DNA of 64,000 nucleotides from Macrotrachela quadricornifera (GCA_022393335.1 JAJEKB010000546.1:1-64000); one strand, 5' to 3'. Shown: positions 51,227-62,685, counted from the first letter of the stretch. A program made the numbers and translations. Notes: generated by a model from the letters alone, not told the origin.

Positions 51227-52153
51227 ATGCATTTTCATCTATTCAATCTTTTACTTCTAAATATACATTTTATCTATGCAAATACCGGTGGTGGACAGAG
51301 TAAAAAAACTTCTGAAATTACACCAATAAATGACCTTGGTTTAACTTTTGGTCATACAGTAAATAAACGTGATAATATCGTTATTATTTATTTTGATATA
51401 TCAAATTCAACACTTAAAGAATATCGATATTATTATTATAATTTTCGTCCATTTGGTTCTTATGATGATAATGAATATTTACCTCGACAACGTCTTCTTG
51501 ATACGCATAATTCATTACGTATTGTTGGTTTACATGAAGGTGATTATGTATCATGTCTTTCATTTATTGATGAATATGAAAAAATATTTAAACCACGTTA
51601 TGCTTGTTATGAATTTACTTTAGGTGAAAAAACTGTTGGATCACATCATGGTAGTAAATCTGGTTATTTAGCACCATTATTATTTGCTGTTGCTTTTATT
51701 TTACATGTTTTTATTGCTATTGTTCATCATATAAAAGCAAAAAATTATGCACATAAATTATTACATCGTTTTATTGATGTAACACCTAAATCAAATAAAA
51801 GAAAACTAAATATTAATAATTCATTAAAAGAACTTGATCATCCACATGTATCAGCATCTGTTCAACGTCGTCTATCACGTGTTGCTATTGATGCTAATAA
51901 TGAAAATGAAATGAATCATGGAGGAAATTTTTTATCACATGATTATAATGATGAATTACCACTTTATACTATACCACATTATAATAAACGTATGAGTGTA
52001 ACTACAATGGAAGCAATACCTGAATATGAACATTCAAATACATTGGATAGTGTAACATCGATGAGACATTTAATGGATTCTGTTCCTTGGATAAGACGTA
52101 CAACTCGTTCAAGATCATCATCAATAAGACGAAAAAGTCAATTATATGCTTAA
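51227..52153 (+). CDS. Single-pass type I membrane protein, possible FN3-like ectodomain
   Basis: Single exon, 308 aa. Residues 1-18 are a signal peptide (MHFHLFNLLLLNIHFIYA). The ectodomain of about 125 residues has a beta-rich pattern with YYYNFRPFG, SLRIVGLHEGDYVSCLSFID and YACYEFTLGEK, which resembles a fibronectin type III fold (inferred from the L.GL..G..Y..C rhythm). A hydrophobic helix follows (about 147-168, LAPLLFAVAFILHVFIAIV). The cytosolic tail of about 140 residues is basic and Ser/Arg-rich (RTTRSRSSSIRRKS), with possible phosphorylation sites. No named family recognised. Confidence 0.7.
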   Translation: MHFHLFNLLLLNIHFIYANTGGGQSKKTSEITPINDLGLTFGHTVNKRDNIVIIYFDISNSTLKEYRYYYYNFRPFGSYDDNEYLPRQRLLDTHNSLRIVGLHEGDYVSCLSFIDEYEKIFKPRYACYEFTLGEKTVGSHHGSKSGYLAPLLFAVAFILHVFIAIVHHIKAKNYAHKLLHRFIDVTPKSNKRKLNINNSLKELDHPHVSASVQRRLSRVAIDANNENEMNHGGNFLSHDYNDELPLYTIPHYNKRMSVTTMEAIPEYEHSNTLDSVTSMRHLMDSVPWIRRTTRSRSSSIRRKSQLYA

Positions 52154-52634
52154 TAAGAAATTTTTATTTATATAACGTATATATATACAATCCTTCATTA
52201 TTATGTTTTATTTTAGTTAGAAGTTTTTTTTTTAATTTTTTTGTATGAAAAAAGTTTTAAATAGAAATTAAATAATAATAGAAGTATTAAAGAAATAAAT
52301 TTTGTTCAAAATCAAAACATATCAGAAGATACAACATTAAATGGTGTGTAATTTACAAAAAAACAGCTTATTTTATATATGCAATTTTTGTTTTCAGAAT
52401 AGACAGAATTTTATGCGATAGATTATCGACGTTACAAATAAAATTAGATTTTGGTATATGATGAATTTCTTTTTATTTATTGAAGATAGTCTTTCAAATT
52501 AGAAGATGTATGTAATCGCTCAAGTGAATGGCTTTATGCTGCTAGTTCACTAGACACAGACGGGCGAGAATTTATAAACTAAAAGATTAAGTATTCAAAA
52601 ACAAGTATAACGTTATTTAATTTTTATGAAACAT
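52154..52634. other. Intergenic
   Basis: AT-rich 3' flank; no supported gene. Confidence 0.4.
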
Positions 52635-53135
52635 TATCTTCGATAACTCTCTAGGACATATTCGTTAGTCTTTTTCCAATATACATATAGGTCCATTCCT
52701 TTCTCTCTTGTAACCGAGAAATAATCAGATATCTCTGTTACGACTCGAACAAACGGGTTCATGTTTTTACTATGGATGGAGACATATTCATACTTCAAAT
52801 TCATACAAATAAGGTTAGTGAGAACCTTTTTAAGTAATACTAGTAGCTTGAACAAGAAAATTTTCCTTGGCTACGAATAGAAAAAAAAACTAATATACAA
52901 GATGATATAACATACTCAAGCTTTATATTCATTCTATATGTAGAAAAGTAAAATTTTCCTGTTGAGGTCAATAGTGGTAGTTAACAAAGATTCTCGCTAA
53001 CCTTATTCGTATGAATTTGGAATGTGAAAAAACCTCCATTTCCGGTAAAAAATAAGCCTATTTGCTTGAGTCGTAATAGAGGTATTTGATTATTTCTCGG
53101 TTATCTGACTTTTGAGTCATTCTGTATATAGGTAT
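52635..53135. mobile_element. Foldback MITE-like palindrome
   Basis: AATTCATACAAATAAGGTTAGTGAG (about 52797) is mirrored by CTCGCTAACCTTATTCGTATGAATT (about 52993). Outward, GTAACCGAGAAATAATCAGATA pairs with a diverged complement near 53085-53105. Arms about 150-200 bp, spacer about 150 bp. Target duplication not identified. Confidence 0.6.
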
Positions 53136-54205
53136 ATGCATATCTATATGTGTGTGTATTTGTTCGTTCTCTCTATTCATGTTGTTGTCGTCTCACAATA
53201 AATTAGAACTCACACAAACAACAAACACTTACAATTATCACATGAGAATTGTACGGAAATTATTTTTCTACATGCGCTATTTGAAGTTAAAGGGCTAGTG
53301 GGTAATGATTTTATCTAACAACAAGAATAACAAAAAAATCACACTTTTGTATGGATTACAATACTGGATAGAGAACAATAGTTGATATATTGTGATAGAA
53401 TAACGGACTGAGAATAGTCTACCATTTAAATATTAAATTATCATCGATATCACACAAACTATATCGAACGATCTCTAATGGCAGTTTTTCAGTTGAATCA
53501 TATCAACAATCATTTATATATGATTTGAAGAGAATTTCATGTATTTCATAGATAATCACAGATAGCTTCCAAACAATCCTGATAATAATATACTCCACTA
53601 TTATATATGAAATGTTACTATTCTTAAAATGGAATGGAATAAAGGTAGAAACTATGATTCGTTAATCTATGCAATAAACACAAGAATTCATCTTGTATCG
53701 AATAATAATCTTGTTCGAAGTATCGACAACTTTTTCGATTGTATCTTGTGGTATACTTTATAATAATAAAACAAGTAAAATACAAAAACCTGGTCATATG
53801 ATATAGGACATTTCATATTCAAAACTCTATGGCGAACCATGAATAATGACCCAAAAATGTGAGACATTTATTACTTTGTCCTTGACTTTTCTATTAATTA
53901 ATGTCAAATATTGGTTTTTTTTTCTTTATTCTAATTCGAAAATATCTTCGTTGTCAATTGGTAAACATACGATTGAATCAATACTCTATCTTCTGCATAT
54001 CTATACCACCATATTCATTCAAGCGAAACAAACACATTACCTATGTCTATATTCTTCCATTTGTCACATCATGGTCACATAAATTGATTTTCTATTACCA
54101 TTGATATAATTACTACAAACGACAAGACACTATGACAGAAAAAAAGAAGAGCTGTATGTTCAAGGTAGTCGCCGTCATTTTTTCATTGAATATTGCTTAG
54201 TAAAA
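53136..54205. other. Gene-free stretch
   Basis: AT-rich; the open frames near 53846-54104 overlap in different frames and lack support. No repeat seen. Confidence 0.4.
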
Positions 54206-55614
54206 ATGAATAGTAACTGTTATACGAATGATATCATTGATGACGAAGATAGTCAACATTTTCGTCGAATACGTACAGATTGGTTTTACAAAACACAACA
54301 ACCAGTTGTACCAAAATTATACGAACAAACAGTAACAACAACAACAACGACAACAATAAATAACGAAACAAATTCTAAAACAGATGAAATGACAACAACT
54401 CATTTAGATAGAAGTCCAATAAGACGTGTTAATATTGTTAGTGGACCAAATTCAGCATATGCTCGTCTATTTCCAGAAAAATATCGACGAGAACAAGAAG
54501 AATTTGCAAGGAAACAACGTTCAAAATCATCCGATGATTATTGTTATAATTTTGATTTACTTAAAAATCGAAGATTAACTGATTATGATGATTATAATAA
54601 AGAAGCATCAAGAAAATCTCGTCGAGTTTCATTTTATGATCAAGAAAATGATGAATTATTATTTAATCAAAATACTTTAAATACACGTACAAAATCCGAA
54701 TCATATCTTAATGAAAATTTATCTCATGTACCACTTAATTATGATCCTGATCCCGAAATAATCTATCGTGATAATCCAAATAAAGTTGTTTATGTTCAAA
54801 AAGTTGGTGTTCGTTATTTAAAACCTCCAACACCACCACCACCTGAACCAATTATTATTCGTGAAATACGAAAAACACCACCTCAAGAACCACCACCACT
54901 TATTGTTTCAACAACACCGTAAGTTTTAATTTTTAAAACATTAATCCTTTAATCTTTTTATTTAATAGACCAATTATACCACGCACTCCTTCGCCAGTAA
55001 TTGTTCGTGAACAACCACCAACTCCACCTCAATATCAACCAGCAAAAGTTATAACTAAAACATTACCTACTCCACCAACACCACCACGTCGTGTTATTAT
55101 TAAACGTGTACCTCCTTTACCAGCTAAACCTCGTCCAGTAATTATTGAAAAATGGTTACCATATAAAACACCACCAGAAAGACCTGTTGTTTATGAACGA
55201 GCAGAACAATCTATACAAACTCGTCCAACACAACGAAATCTTATTCTTCAATATGAACCAGCACGTGTACGTGTTCAACAAGAAATTCAAAATGTTGGTT
55301 GTTATCGTGTTGATCCAGAAATTTATCGTGCTCAATTTGGTTCTTCACTTCGACGTACAAATAGTATTCGAAGAGTTTTAGAAGATATTGGTTGTGATCC
55401 AGATTTAATTACATCAAACGGATATGAAACATGTTATTCATCACATCAAAATTTTCATTCAACACATGATTATCCAAATCAAGCAACAAAAACTTATCTT
55501 AATGACGAACAAATAAATGAATTAATTAATTCACCAACAAAAACTAATCATCATTATAATATACCTAATACAAATCAAGTTTATTATAATACAACAGTTT
55601 TATCAAATAGTTAA
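54206..55614 (+). CDS. Proline-rich protein with WLPY-type motif
   Basis: Two exons, 54206-54918 and 54969-55614, give 452 aa. The N-terminal half is polar (Asp/Glu/Arg/Tyr, a Thr run, NSAYARLFPEKYRREQEEF). Residues about 205-315 are Pro-rich with valine/isoleucine blocks: VRYLKPPTPPPPEP, IIIREIR, VIIKRVPPLPAKPRPVIIEKWLPY, ERPVVYERA. The VIIE+WLPY signature occurs in several invertebrate proline-rich proteins (nematode, rotifer). The C-terminal part has NVGCYRVDPEIYRAQFGSSL and no membrane helix. It is likely cytoplasmic or cytoskeletal; the function is unknown. Confidence 0.7.
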
Positions 55615-55774
55615 AGAATAACATTTTCTTTTCTTTTTTTTTACAAAACTATTATGTATCACAAAATTAAACCATCAATAAAAAATATCTAATTGATTCA
55701 TGCTATTTTTTTATGTGAGGATCATCATGTTAAGAAAAAGCCTAAATAGATAACAACCTATGTTGCAATTTATC

Positions 55775-56235
55775 TGAGACTAGCGGTAGTACCCGGCGTT
55801 GCTCGGGAAATCTCCATACTGGAAACTTATCATGTCAGAAAACCACAGAAGATGTATAGAAGGACTGATTAAGACATTTTCATCTATTATTACTACATAT
55901 CCCGGTGTGGGATGTAACAGTCTTTCTCTTAACTCATACATATTTCCATACTTTATATCAATAGCCAGTGCAAAAAAAATGGCACTAACAGGTGGATATT
56001 CTCACAATGGCAGCATATGTCCCGAAGTTTTTGAAAAACTGGGGAAAATTGTAATGTATCATAACCTGTTGTGAAATTTCAGCCCAATCCTCTGGCCAGT
56101 CATCCTGATCCCTTTTGACCTTCCTCGAGACCTAAGATTATGCCATGAAAAGTTTGGCACCCTCAACTCGTGTGATGTCCAAATGCATAAAAAACAGACA
56201 GACAGACAAACTTTCTCCTTTATATATATAGATAT
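55775..56235. mobile_element. Dispersed repeat, GTAGTACCCGGCGTTGCTC start, GACAGACA end
   Basis: A GC-richer block starts GGTAGTACCCGGCGTTGCTC (about 55784) and ends with a GACAGACAGACA run followed by CTTTCTCCTTTATATATATA (about 56231). The sharp composition change at both sides and the simple-sequence 3' end suggest a mobile repeat. From memory, similar CCCGGCGTTGC-starting repeats occur in other invertebrate genomes, but I cannot name the class. The open frame inside (55799-56074) is not a recognised protein. Confidence 0.5.
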
Positions 56236-56530
56236 GAAAGTCTTCTAGAGATTTACCTGCAAGATCCTGAAGTAATATTGAATTCAAAAGTTGAGCGATT
56301 TTTTTATATAACCTTTTATGAGCAAAATACCAACAAAAATAACGTAGATCATAAGAAAATATATATATTCTCATTCTTTATAGATGTCTCTAGTAATCAA
56401 TCATTGACTATTCGATTTTCTATAATATATCAAACAAAATGTTGATAGGTTAACATCATCAGTTAGTTACGGTTGTTACGAAAAGTGCAAGTAAGAAATA
56501 AAACATTTTTCATTTATCATTACATCAACA

Positions 56531-57761
56531 ATGGTTAAATTACATGTAAAACATGGTGATGAAAGTCAATTTTTATTTGAAACAACAACAAATACACCAA
56601 TTGATAATTTAATTAATCAGATATCATTAATATATAATGGTCGACTTAAAGTACATCGAATTTGTCATGGTATAGAAAAACAAGAAAATAAAAATTTTAC
56701 TTTTTTTTATTTTTATTTTTATAGAAATGTCAATGTTAGCTAAATATGGTATAACATTACCTGTTAATATGCAAGGTTTAACTGATGAACAAATAACTGA
56801 TTTAAAATTAAAAGATGAATATGCTGATAAATGTATACCAATGGATGGTTATGTTGAAGAAGATGATGTCACTGGAAAACGAAATGGACGAGGTAAATAT
56901 ACCATTTATTATTATCTTTCTTCGGGGGATTCTTTTTTTTTTAGCACCAACAGAAAAAATGCGTTCAATATTAGAACGTACAATTCAAGAAGCAAAAGAT
57001 AAAATTTCAAAAGTATTAAAAAAAAAAGAAAATAATTAATTTAATAAAATTGCAAAAAATTATTTCTTTTTAGAAATTAGTTCAAGCTGATCAATGTGTA
57101 ACATGTGATCAAATAAATGAAGCATTACAACAATTAAAAGGTGCTATTATGATTGTTTATCCAATGGGTTTACCACCTTATGATCCAATTGAACTTGAAT
57201 TTAAAAATCAAGAAGAACTTGAAGGAACACAAGTAATAATAATTTAGAAATAAAATTAAACGAAAAAAAATTCGATTTTAGGATAGTCTTGATATAATTC
57301 CAGAATCTGATATGACATTATGGTTTAGTGGAAAAGAAATGCAACGTGGTAAACTCTTATCTGATTTTGTTGGTAAAAATGAAAAAACAAAAATAATTCT
57401 TAAAATTCAAAAGGTCTCAACAAAAAATATCAATTATATGAAGAAAAAAACAATCTTTTACCTTATTTTCTTTTTTTTTTTAGAAAGGTAATGCAGCACC
57501 AGCTCGTGAACGAGTCGTATCAGAAGAAGAACAAAAACAAATGATGGCTTATTATTATAGAAAACAACAAGAATTTAAAGTAAGTAAAACAAAAAAACCA
57601 TGAAAAACATTAAAAAACAAAAAAAAAACATTTTCATTTGAATAAAATAGAAAGTTGAAGAAAATGATGATAATTCATATATGGATTCTGAATGGGCTGA
57701 TCGAAATGCATTAAAACGTTCATTTCAAGGTCTTAATGATATTAAATGGAAACCAAGATAA
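56531..57761 (+). CDS. CFAP298: CFAP298 (C21orf59) cilia/flagella assembly protein
   Basis: Seven exons, 56531-56669, 56725-56892, 56945-57012, 57074-57232, 57282-57413, 57484-57579, 57651-57761, give 290 aa, the same length as the human protein. Matches include MVKLHVKHGDESQFL, YNGRLKVHRICHEM, NMQGLTDEQI, KDEYADKC, QLKGAIMIVYPMGLPPYDPI, LSDFVGKNEKTKIILKIQ, APARERVVSEEEQKQMM and the C-terminal NDIKWKPR. CFAP298 is needed to preassemble outer and inner dynein arms and for planar polarity of cilia, acting in the cytoplasm. This fits an animal with ciliated organs such as a rotifer corona. Exons are 68-168 bp and introns about 45-72 bp. Confidence 0.95.
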
Positions 57762-57847
57762 TAAAAACATTGTTATTTTTATGTTATGTTAATAAAATTT
57801 TCAAAGAAATAATATCACCGGATATAAATTATAAGATATATTTTTAT

Positions 57848-58167
57848 TTATACATCATAAAAACTATTATGATTTCGACCATCATAACGATAAACAGGTA
57901 AATATGAAGGTGTTTCATCATATTCAACATCTGTTCGAGGATATTGATAATCATTTTTTAATTGTATATGTTTTTCAATATATATAATTATAATAATTGT
58001 CATTAAAATAATAATTATACCAATTAAACAACCACATAAACAATATAAAATAAAACGTTCAGAATTTTCTATTTAAATAAATAAATAATAATACAAACAA
58101 AACAAAAAAATTCTGTTTTCATACCACGAACAAATTCACATGTTAGAAGCCAATCAATAACAACCAT
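57848..58167 (-). CDS. Small single-pass membrane protein (87 aa)
   Basis: Two minus-strand exons, 58167-58125 and 58068-57848, join in frame (G|AA). The product begins MVVIDWLLTCEFVRGENSER, has a strong hydrophobic helix (LCGCLIGIIIILMTIIIIIY, residues about 24-43), then a charged cytosolic tail with Tyr and Pro (YPRTDVEYDETPSYLPVYRYDG). The stop TAA is at 57850-57848, 87 bp from the CFAP298 stop, so the two genes converge. No family recognised. Good splice signals and codon use support a real gene, but its size makes this uncertain. Confidence 0.6.
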
Positions 58168-58841
58168 TGATATATATTTTATTCATAATCTATTGAATGT
58201 CAATCACCTGTATGGATTTTCTATATACATATGTATTTCTTTTTTTTTTATATATCTAAATGCTTATCATTCATTATCACATATATATATATAGTATATA
58301 AAGAGAGAGAATATTACATAAGAAAGATTAAATGATTAATCGAGAAAAACAAGGTTCTTGCTCAATATACATACATCTCGAATCGATCAAACAGAAAGAA
58401 AACATTTTAACAGATGGTCAAAAAATAAAAATAAATAAAAGAATTCCAAATGATATTAATAAAACTAACTATACTTATTCATATTAATAAAATTCTTTTT
58501 CCTAACAACTAACATCCTTCCTTCTTTTCCTATTCTCTTATCAATAAATGCATATATAAACACTAATGTCTCATCATTTTCCTTGATTAATAGAGAAATC
58601 GATGTCTATCGATTGCAACAGTCTAGTGGTTAACTTCGACATATTCTTAGTTATTCTCCACCTCCTACTATAGATATATATATCATATGGCATCATCATC
58701 ATCAAATTTCATCTTTCTTTCGGAGTGTTTTGGTTAGACAACTGCTTTGATGTTACTCGGCTTTCTCTTTCTCCTAGTTGTTGTTATTATTTATCATAGA
58801 CACACATATGGAGATGAGAAAAAAAAAAGAAAGGCAAGTAA
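58168..58841. other. Intergenic
   Basis: AT-rich with simple AT and GA tracts (about 58281-58310). Nothing else supported. Confidence 0.4.
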
Positions 58842-59423
58842 TTATTGTCGTCGTCTTCTTCTTCTTCTGTCAATTTCATCAAATGGATCCGTATCATTAT
58901 AACAACGAAGAAAAACATCAGTGATTATTTGATCAAGATTTTTTCTCGATAAATTCGTACAAATTTCCATTGATTCTCTTGTTCGATTTTTAACACATAA
59001 TGCATGTTGATTTTTTAATAAAAATGGTTTTGATGATGATGATATATGATTAAATAATGAACATTGATTTGATAATGATGCTGCACGAATTTCTGTACAT
59101 GCTAGATGATATGGATTATTAAAATCAATATTCACACGACAATAATCATAAGCATGAATAAGTTCATGTTCAAATATTGTACAAAATTCTTCTAATGAAT
59201 GAAGATTTTTTGGATATAATATTATTTGACATGTTGAACGATCAAAACCACCACGTATATTTTCATTGTTATGTTCACATATTAAATGACGATTAAAATT
59301 AAATATACAACCATAAGATGATAAAGCTTTTAATAAATGACGAATAGATTCATTAGATGATATACATTGATGAATTTGATTATAACAATTATTTATTATT
59401 GATGATGACGTTTCATCAGACAT
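58842..59423 (-). CDS. ATP23: Mitochondrial inner membrane protease ATP23
   Basis: Single-exon 193-aa protein of peptidase family M76. The zinc motif is FEHELIHAYDYCR (HExxH). Upstream are CEHNNENIRGGFD and QIILYPKN; downstream are HLACTEIRAASLSNQCSLFNH, CVKNRTRESM and VFLRCYNDTDPFDEI, all in the order of human ATP23. In yeast it cuts the Atp6 precursor and helps F1Fo assembly; animal homologs are also linked to mitochondrial lipid control. The C-terminus ends in seven Arg and a Gln, coded by an AGA/CGA repeat, in place of the longer Tyr/Arg-rich tail of vertebrate ATP23. No N-terminal presequence is obvious. Confidence 0.93.
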   Translation of the reverse strand: MSDETSSSIINNCYNQIHQCISSNESIRHLLKALSSYGCIFNFNRHLICEHNNENIRGGFDRSTCQIILYPKNLHSLEEFCTIFEHELIHAYDYCRVNIDFNNPYHLACTEIRAASLSNQCSLFNHISSSSKPFLLKNQHALCVKNRTRESMEICTNLSRKNLDQIITDVFLRCYNDTDPFDEIDRRRRRRRQ

Positions 59424-59615
59424 ATAATCGAATTGTAAAGATTTATCTATTAGGTTTTCTTAACACACACGATTCAAGTATTGACGATACTGATTGGATA
59501 AGAATTTCAAATGAAACATTGTCGCTATTAGTTATGAAAAAGACAAAAATCTTCTCTTGATTGATGATAAAAATTAACCTATCAAGAAAAAAAGTTTTAT
59601 TTATTTTGTTTTATT

Positions 59616-60149
59616 ATGGGTACAACATCATCACAGATTGAAGGGCAATATCAACCAAATTTTGGTACTTTTTATGATCTTAAAGCAATTGATATTGATG
59701 GAAATGAACGACCAATGTCTGATTTTAAAGGAAAAATTCTTTTAGTTATTAATGTTGCATCATCTTGTGGTAAAACTGATCGAGAATATAAACAATTAGT
59801 TGATTTATATTCTCGTTATCATGATCAAGGTTTTGAAATTTTAGCATTTCCATGTAATCAATTTTTATTTCAAGAACATGGATCATGTTCAACAATAAAA
59901 TCATTTATTAAAAAGTATAATGTAGAATTTCCAATGTTTGAGAAAATAAATGTTAATGGAAATGATACACATCCAATATATTCTTGGTTAAAACAATCTT
60001 ATCCTGGACGTGTAACATGGAATTTTTCTGGAAAATTTTTTATTGATCATCGTGGTATACCACGCGCACGTGCAAATGATAATTATCAAGAAATTGAACA
60101 AATTATTGAAAATTTATTAAAAGAAAAAAAAGATGATGAAGCTAAATAA
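59616..60149 (+). CDS. Glutathione peroxidase (Cys-type, GPX4-like)
   Basis: Single-exon, 177 aa. It reduces hydroperoxides with glutathione or thioredoxin. The active site is NVASSCGKT with Cys51 (TGT at 59766-59768) where Sec stands in GPX4. The other catalytic residues are present: Gln in FPCNQF, Trp-Asn in VTWNFSGKF. LAFPCNQF and EFPMFEKINVNG..THPIYSWLK give the family core. The missing subunit-contact loop points to monomeric, GPX4/plant-like enzymes, which often use thioredoxin. The N-terminus MGTTSS fits the N-myristoylation consensus (Gly2, Ser6), so it may be membrane-tethered. Confidence 0.93.
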   Translation: MGTTSSQIEGQYQPNFGTFYDLKAIDIDGNERPMSDFKGKILLVINVASSCGKTDREYKQLVDLYSRYHDQGFEILAFPCNQFLFQEHGSCSTIKSFIKKYNVEFPMFEKINVNGNDTHPIYSWLKQSYPGRVTWNFSGKFFIDHRGIPRARANDNYQEIEQIIENLLKEKKDDEAK

Positions 60150-60980
60150 TAAAAAAAAAATTAATGATTTTCTATTGTGATATATTTAATATTTTTTTAT
60201 TAAATAAATTTTGTGACAGATTGAAAAATACACCTTTGTAAATTGTTCGTTTCTATCCCTCAAGCTATTTAAATCTTCAATGAAAAGAATATAAGCTTGA
60301 AAATGTAATAGAATCCATTGCCTATTATTAATTTGTAACAGAAGAAATAATATGTTCTATGATGACAATCTAATCAAGTACTTTCTTCTTTTTTTTTCTA
60401 ATGTGATGTACTCAAAGACAGCATATGTCTGTTAAGATGTGACAAGGAAATTCAGTTATTCAAGTGGTAAAACTGCCAGAGGGTAAATGAGGAAAAAAAA
60501 GAAGAAGTGTTACATACCGTCTGTTTTCTACTTATGACAGAAGAATATACAAGAAAAAAAAATATATTGAAACATTAGGAAATATTTTTTCATTTAATAA
60601 TGACAAATGAAAGATCATTTGATAACGAAATAGTCGATATTTTTTTAATGTTACAAAATTTTCTAATCTATTTACATATTCATTTCTCTTCTTACTCAAT
60701 ATAAATCGTTTGAAAAGTATATTATATTATAATTTCTCATGATAATATTCACTCGTTAATTTGTAATACATCGAAATTTTCTCATTACCTCATACATGAT
60801 GAACGTCAAACATAATCAAAATTTCATGTCCAAAACGAATGAGATCATCAAGAAATATATATGTTTTGTTAATATTCTTATTTTTGATCTCCTATATTTA
60901 TCTCAGCATATATATATGTATATAAATGAAAGCAAAAAGTTTATTTTCTTCTATTTAGATTCAATATATCATTAACAAAT
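60150..60980. other. Intergenic, upstream of Axin
   Basis: AT-rich. The end (60936-60958) is pyrimidine-rich and terminates in CTATTTAG, a strong splice acceptor 22 bp before the Axin ATG. Confidence 0.5.
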
Positions 60981-62685
60981 ATGGATTTACGAAAACAATT
61001 TCTTGAATATATTACTCAACCAGAATTATGTGAATTATTTTATAATTATATGAAATCTGAACGTATAGAATATATTCTTGAATTTTATTTAGCATGTGAT
61101 GGTTTAAAAAATAAATTAGATAATAAAAAACTTCAAGGAAATATTATTGAACTTATTTATAAATATTATTTATCAAATAATAAATTATTATCATCAAAAA
61201 AATGTTCATTACCAAATTCTTTACTTCTATCTATAAAACAACGTTTAATAAAACATGAATATCATTTGAAATTTTATGATCAAGCACAAGAATATGTTCT
61301 TAAATATATGTTAAAAATATGTTATCCAAAATTTCTTATACAACAAAATCTATCAACATATAATCCAATCTCTCGACGTTCTATAACTATAAGAAAAAAA
61401 GATATATTTGAAAAATTTAAACAACAATCAAATACATTAATTAATCCGAAGTAAGTTTTTATATATTCAGTACTTATAATGAGAAAGACAAATCTATCTA
61501 TAAATTATGTTCATCATCATCATCATCATCATAAGGATCAAATAAGTGTATATATGCATATCGTCACACTTTCGCTTGATTACCTGATTGTAGAAAAAGA
61601 AAAGAACAATTCATAGATTTACTCCTGATGGATGATTAAGTGTCGGTCGTTTTGTATCAAAGTATGCGCTTTTCTTTTGATCGTTCTAACTTCTAACATT
61701 GTCGGCTTTTTTCATCTTGTCAACATGAATCAGATTCAATTAGATTACACTATTATGCCGACGCCGACGCCGCCATCGTCGTCAATATAGAAAGAGAAAC
61801 AGAGACATATACATATCTTATATGTGAGAATAAGTCTACATTTGTATGAACAATGACATTACTACTCATGCCAAATTCGTATGTTTTGTAAGTATGCATT
61901 AAGAAAAAAAGTTGCCTTTATAGAGATATTAATAATTTCTGAGCGAAATAATCTATTGACAACAAAATATTTTCATATGTTTTAGTTCATCAGAAGGATC
62001 AACATTGATTGGTAATAATGAAGTAAGTTTTATTATATTTAAAAAAAATTAATAAAATTTTATTTTGAAGTGTAATATAAAATTAAATAAACAAGAAAAA
62101 ATTCATTATAATCTTGCACAAAAAAATCCAGCTGCATTTTTTGAAGAAATTAAAACACGTTTATTAATTTATCAAACAGAATTTTCACAAATAAAACAGT
62201 CAATAAATGATGATGATTCATTTGCTATTCTTGATTTACAAATAGCTAAAACAATTGATGATGCTGATACATATTTATATGAAAATTCTTTAAATTATTA
62301 TAAACAATCAAATCATTTTTCAAGATATGATTCAGGTATTGGAACTGATTCATCTGAAACATTTTATTCATTAATTGATGTTATATGGTATCCATCACTT
62401 GATAGTACAAATGCTCTTTTATCAACTATTCCATATATTTATAATAATAAATTAACTTTTAAAAATTTTCGAAAATTATTTAAAAAACAAACAACATATA
62501 GGTATGAATAAAAGAAAAATTTTATTTTGAAAAGTTTGGGTTCTGTTTTTAGATATTTCTTTAAAACAATATGTACACCTGATATAAATAAAGAGCAGTA
62601 TGTCTTTCGAGAATTAACTATGGATGATGAATTAGTACCATTTTATGATGGAAAAATTTTTGTACAATTAGATCGAATATATTAA
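60981..62685 (+). CDS. AXIN: Axin, reduced form (RGS + beta-catenin helix + DIX)
   Basis: Four exons, 60981-61450, 61986-62022, 62071-62501, 62553-62685, give 356 aa, less than half of vertebrate AXIN1/2 (about 840-860). Residues about 5-120 are an RGS domain (FLEFYLACDGLKN-like centre, FYDQAQEYVLKYM), the APC-binding module of Axin. Residues 188-204, NPAAFFEEIKTRLLIYQ, resemble the beta-catenin-binding helix (EPQKFAEELIHRLEAVQ in vertebrates). Residues about 280-356 are a DIX domain (KLTFKNFRKLFKK, YRYFFKT, FRELTMDDELVPFYDGKI) for head-to-tail polymerisation with Dishevelled. Axin scaffolds the complex that destroys beta-catenin in Wnt signalling. No GSK3-binding segment is obvious, and the N-terminal tankyrase motif is absent. 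Confidence 0.88.
61510..61532. repeat. CAT trinucleotide run in Axin intron 1
   Basis: About seven CAT units in tandem inside the first Axin intron (535 bp); simple repeat. Confidence 0.7.

Noticed and set aside
55799..56074. 91-aa open frame as a gene
   Set aside because: Lies wholly inside a dispersed repeat with sharp borders; no known domain.
61510..61532. CRISPR or other ordered array
   Set aside because: Simple trinucleotide run; the window is eukaryotic and no spaced repeats of CRISPR type were seen.
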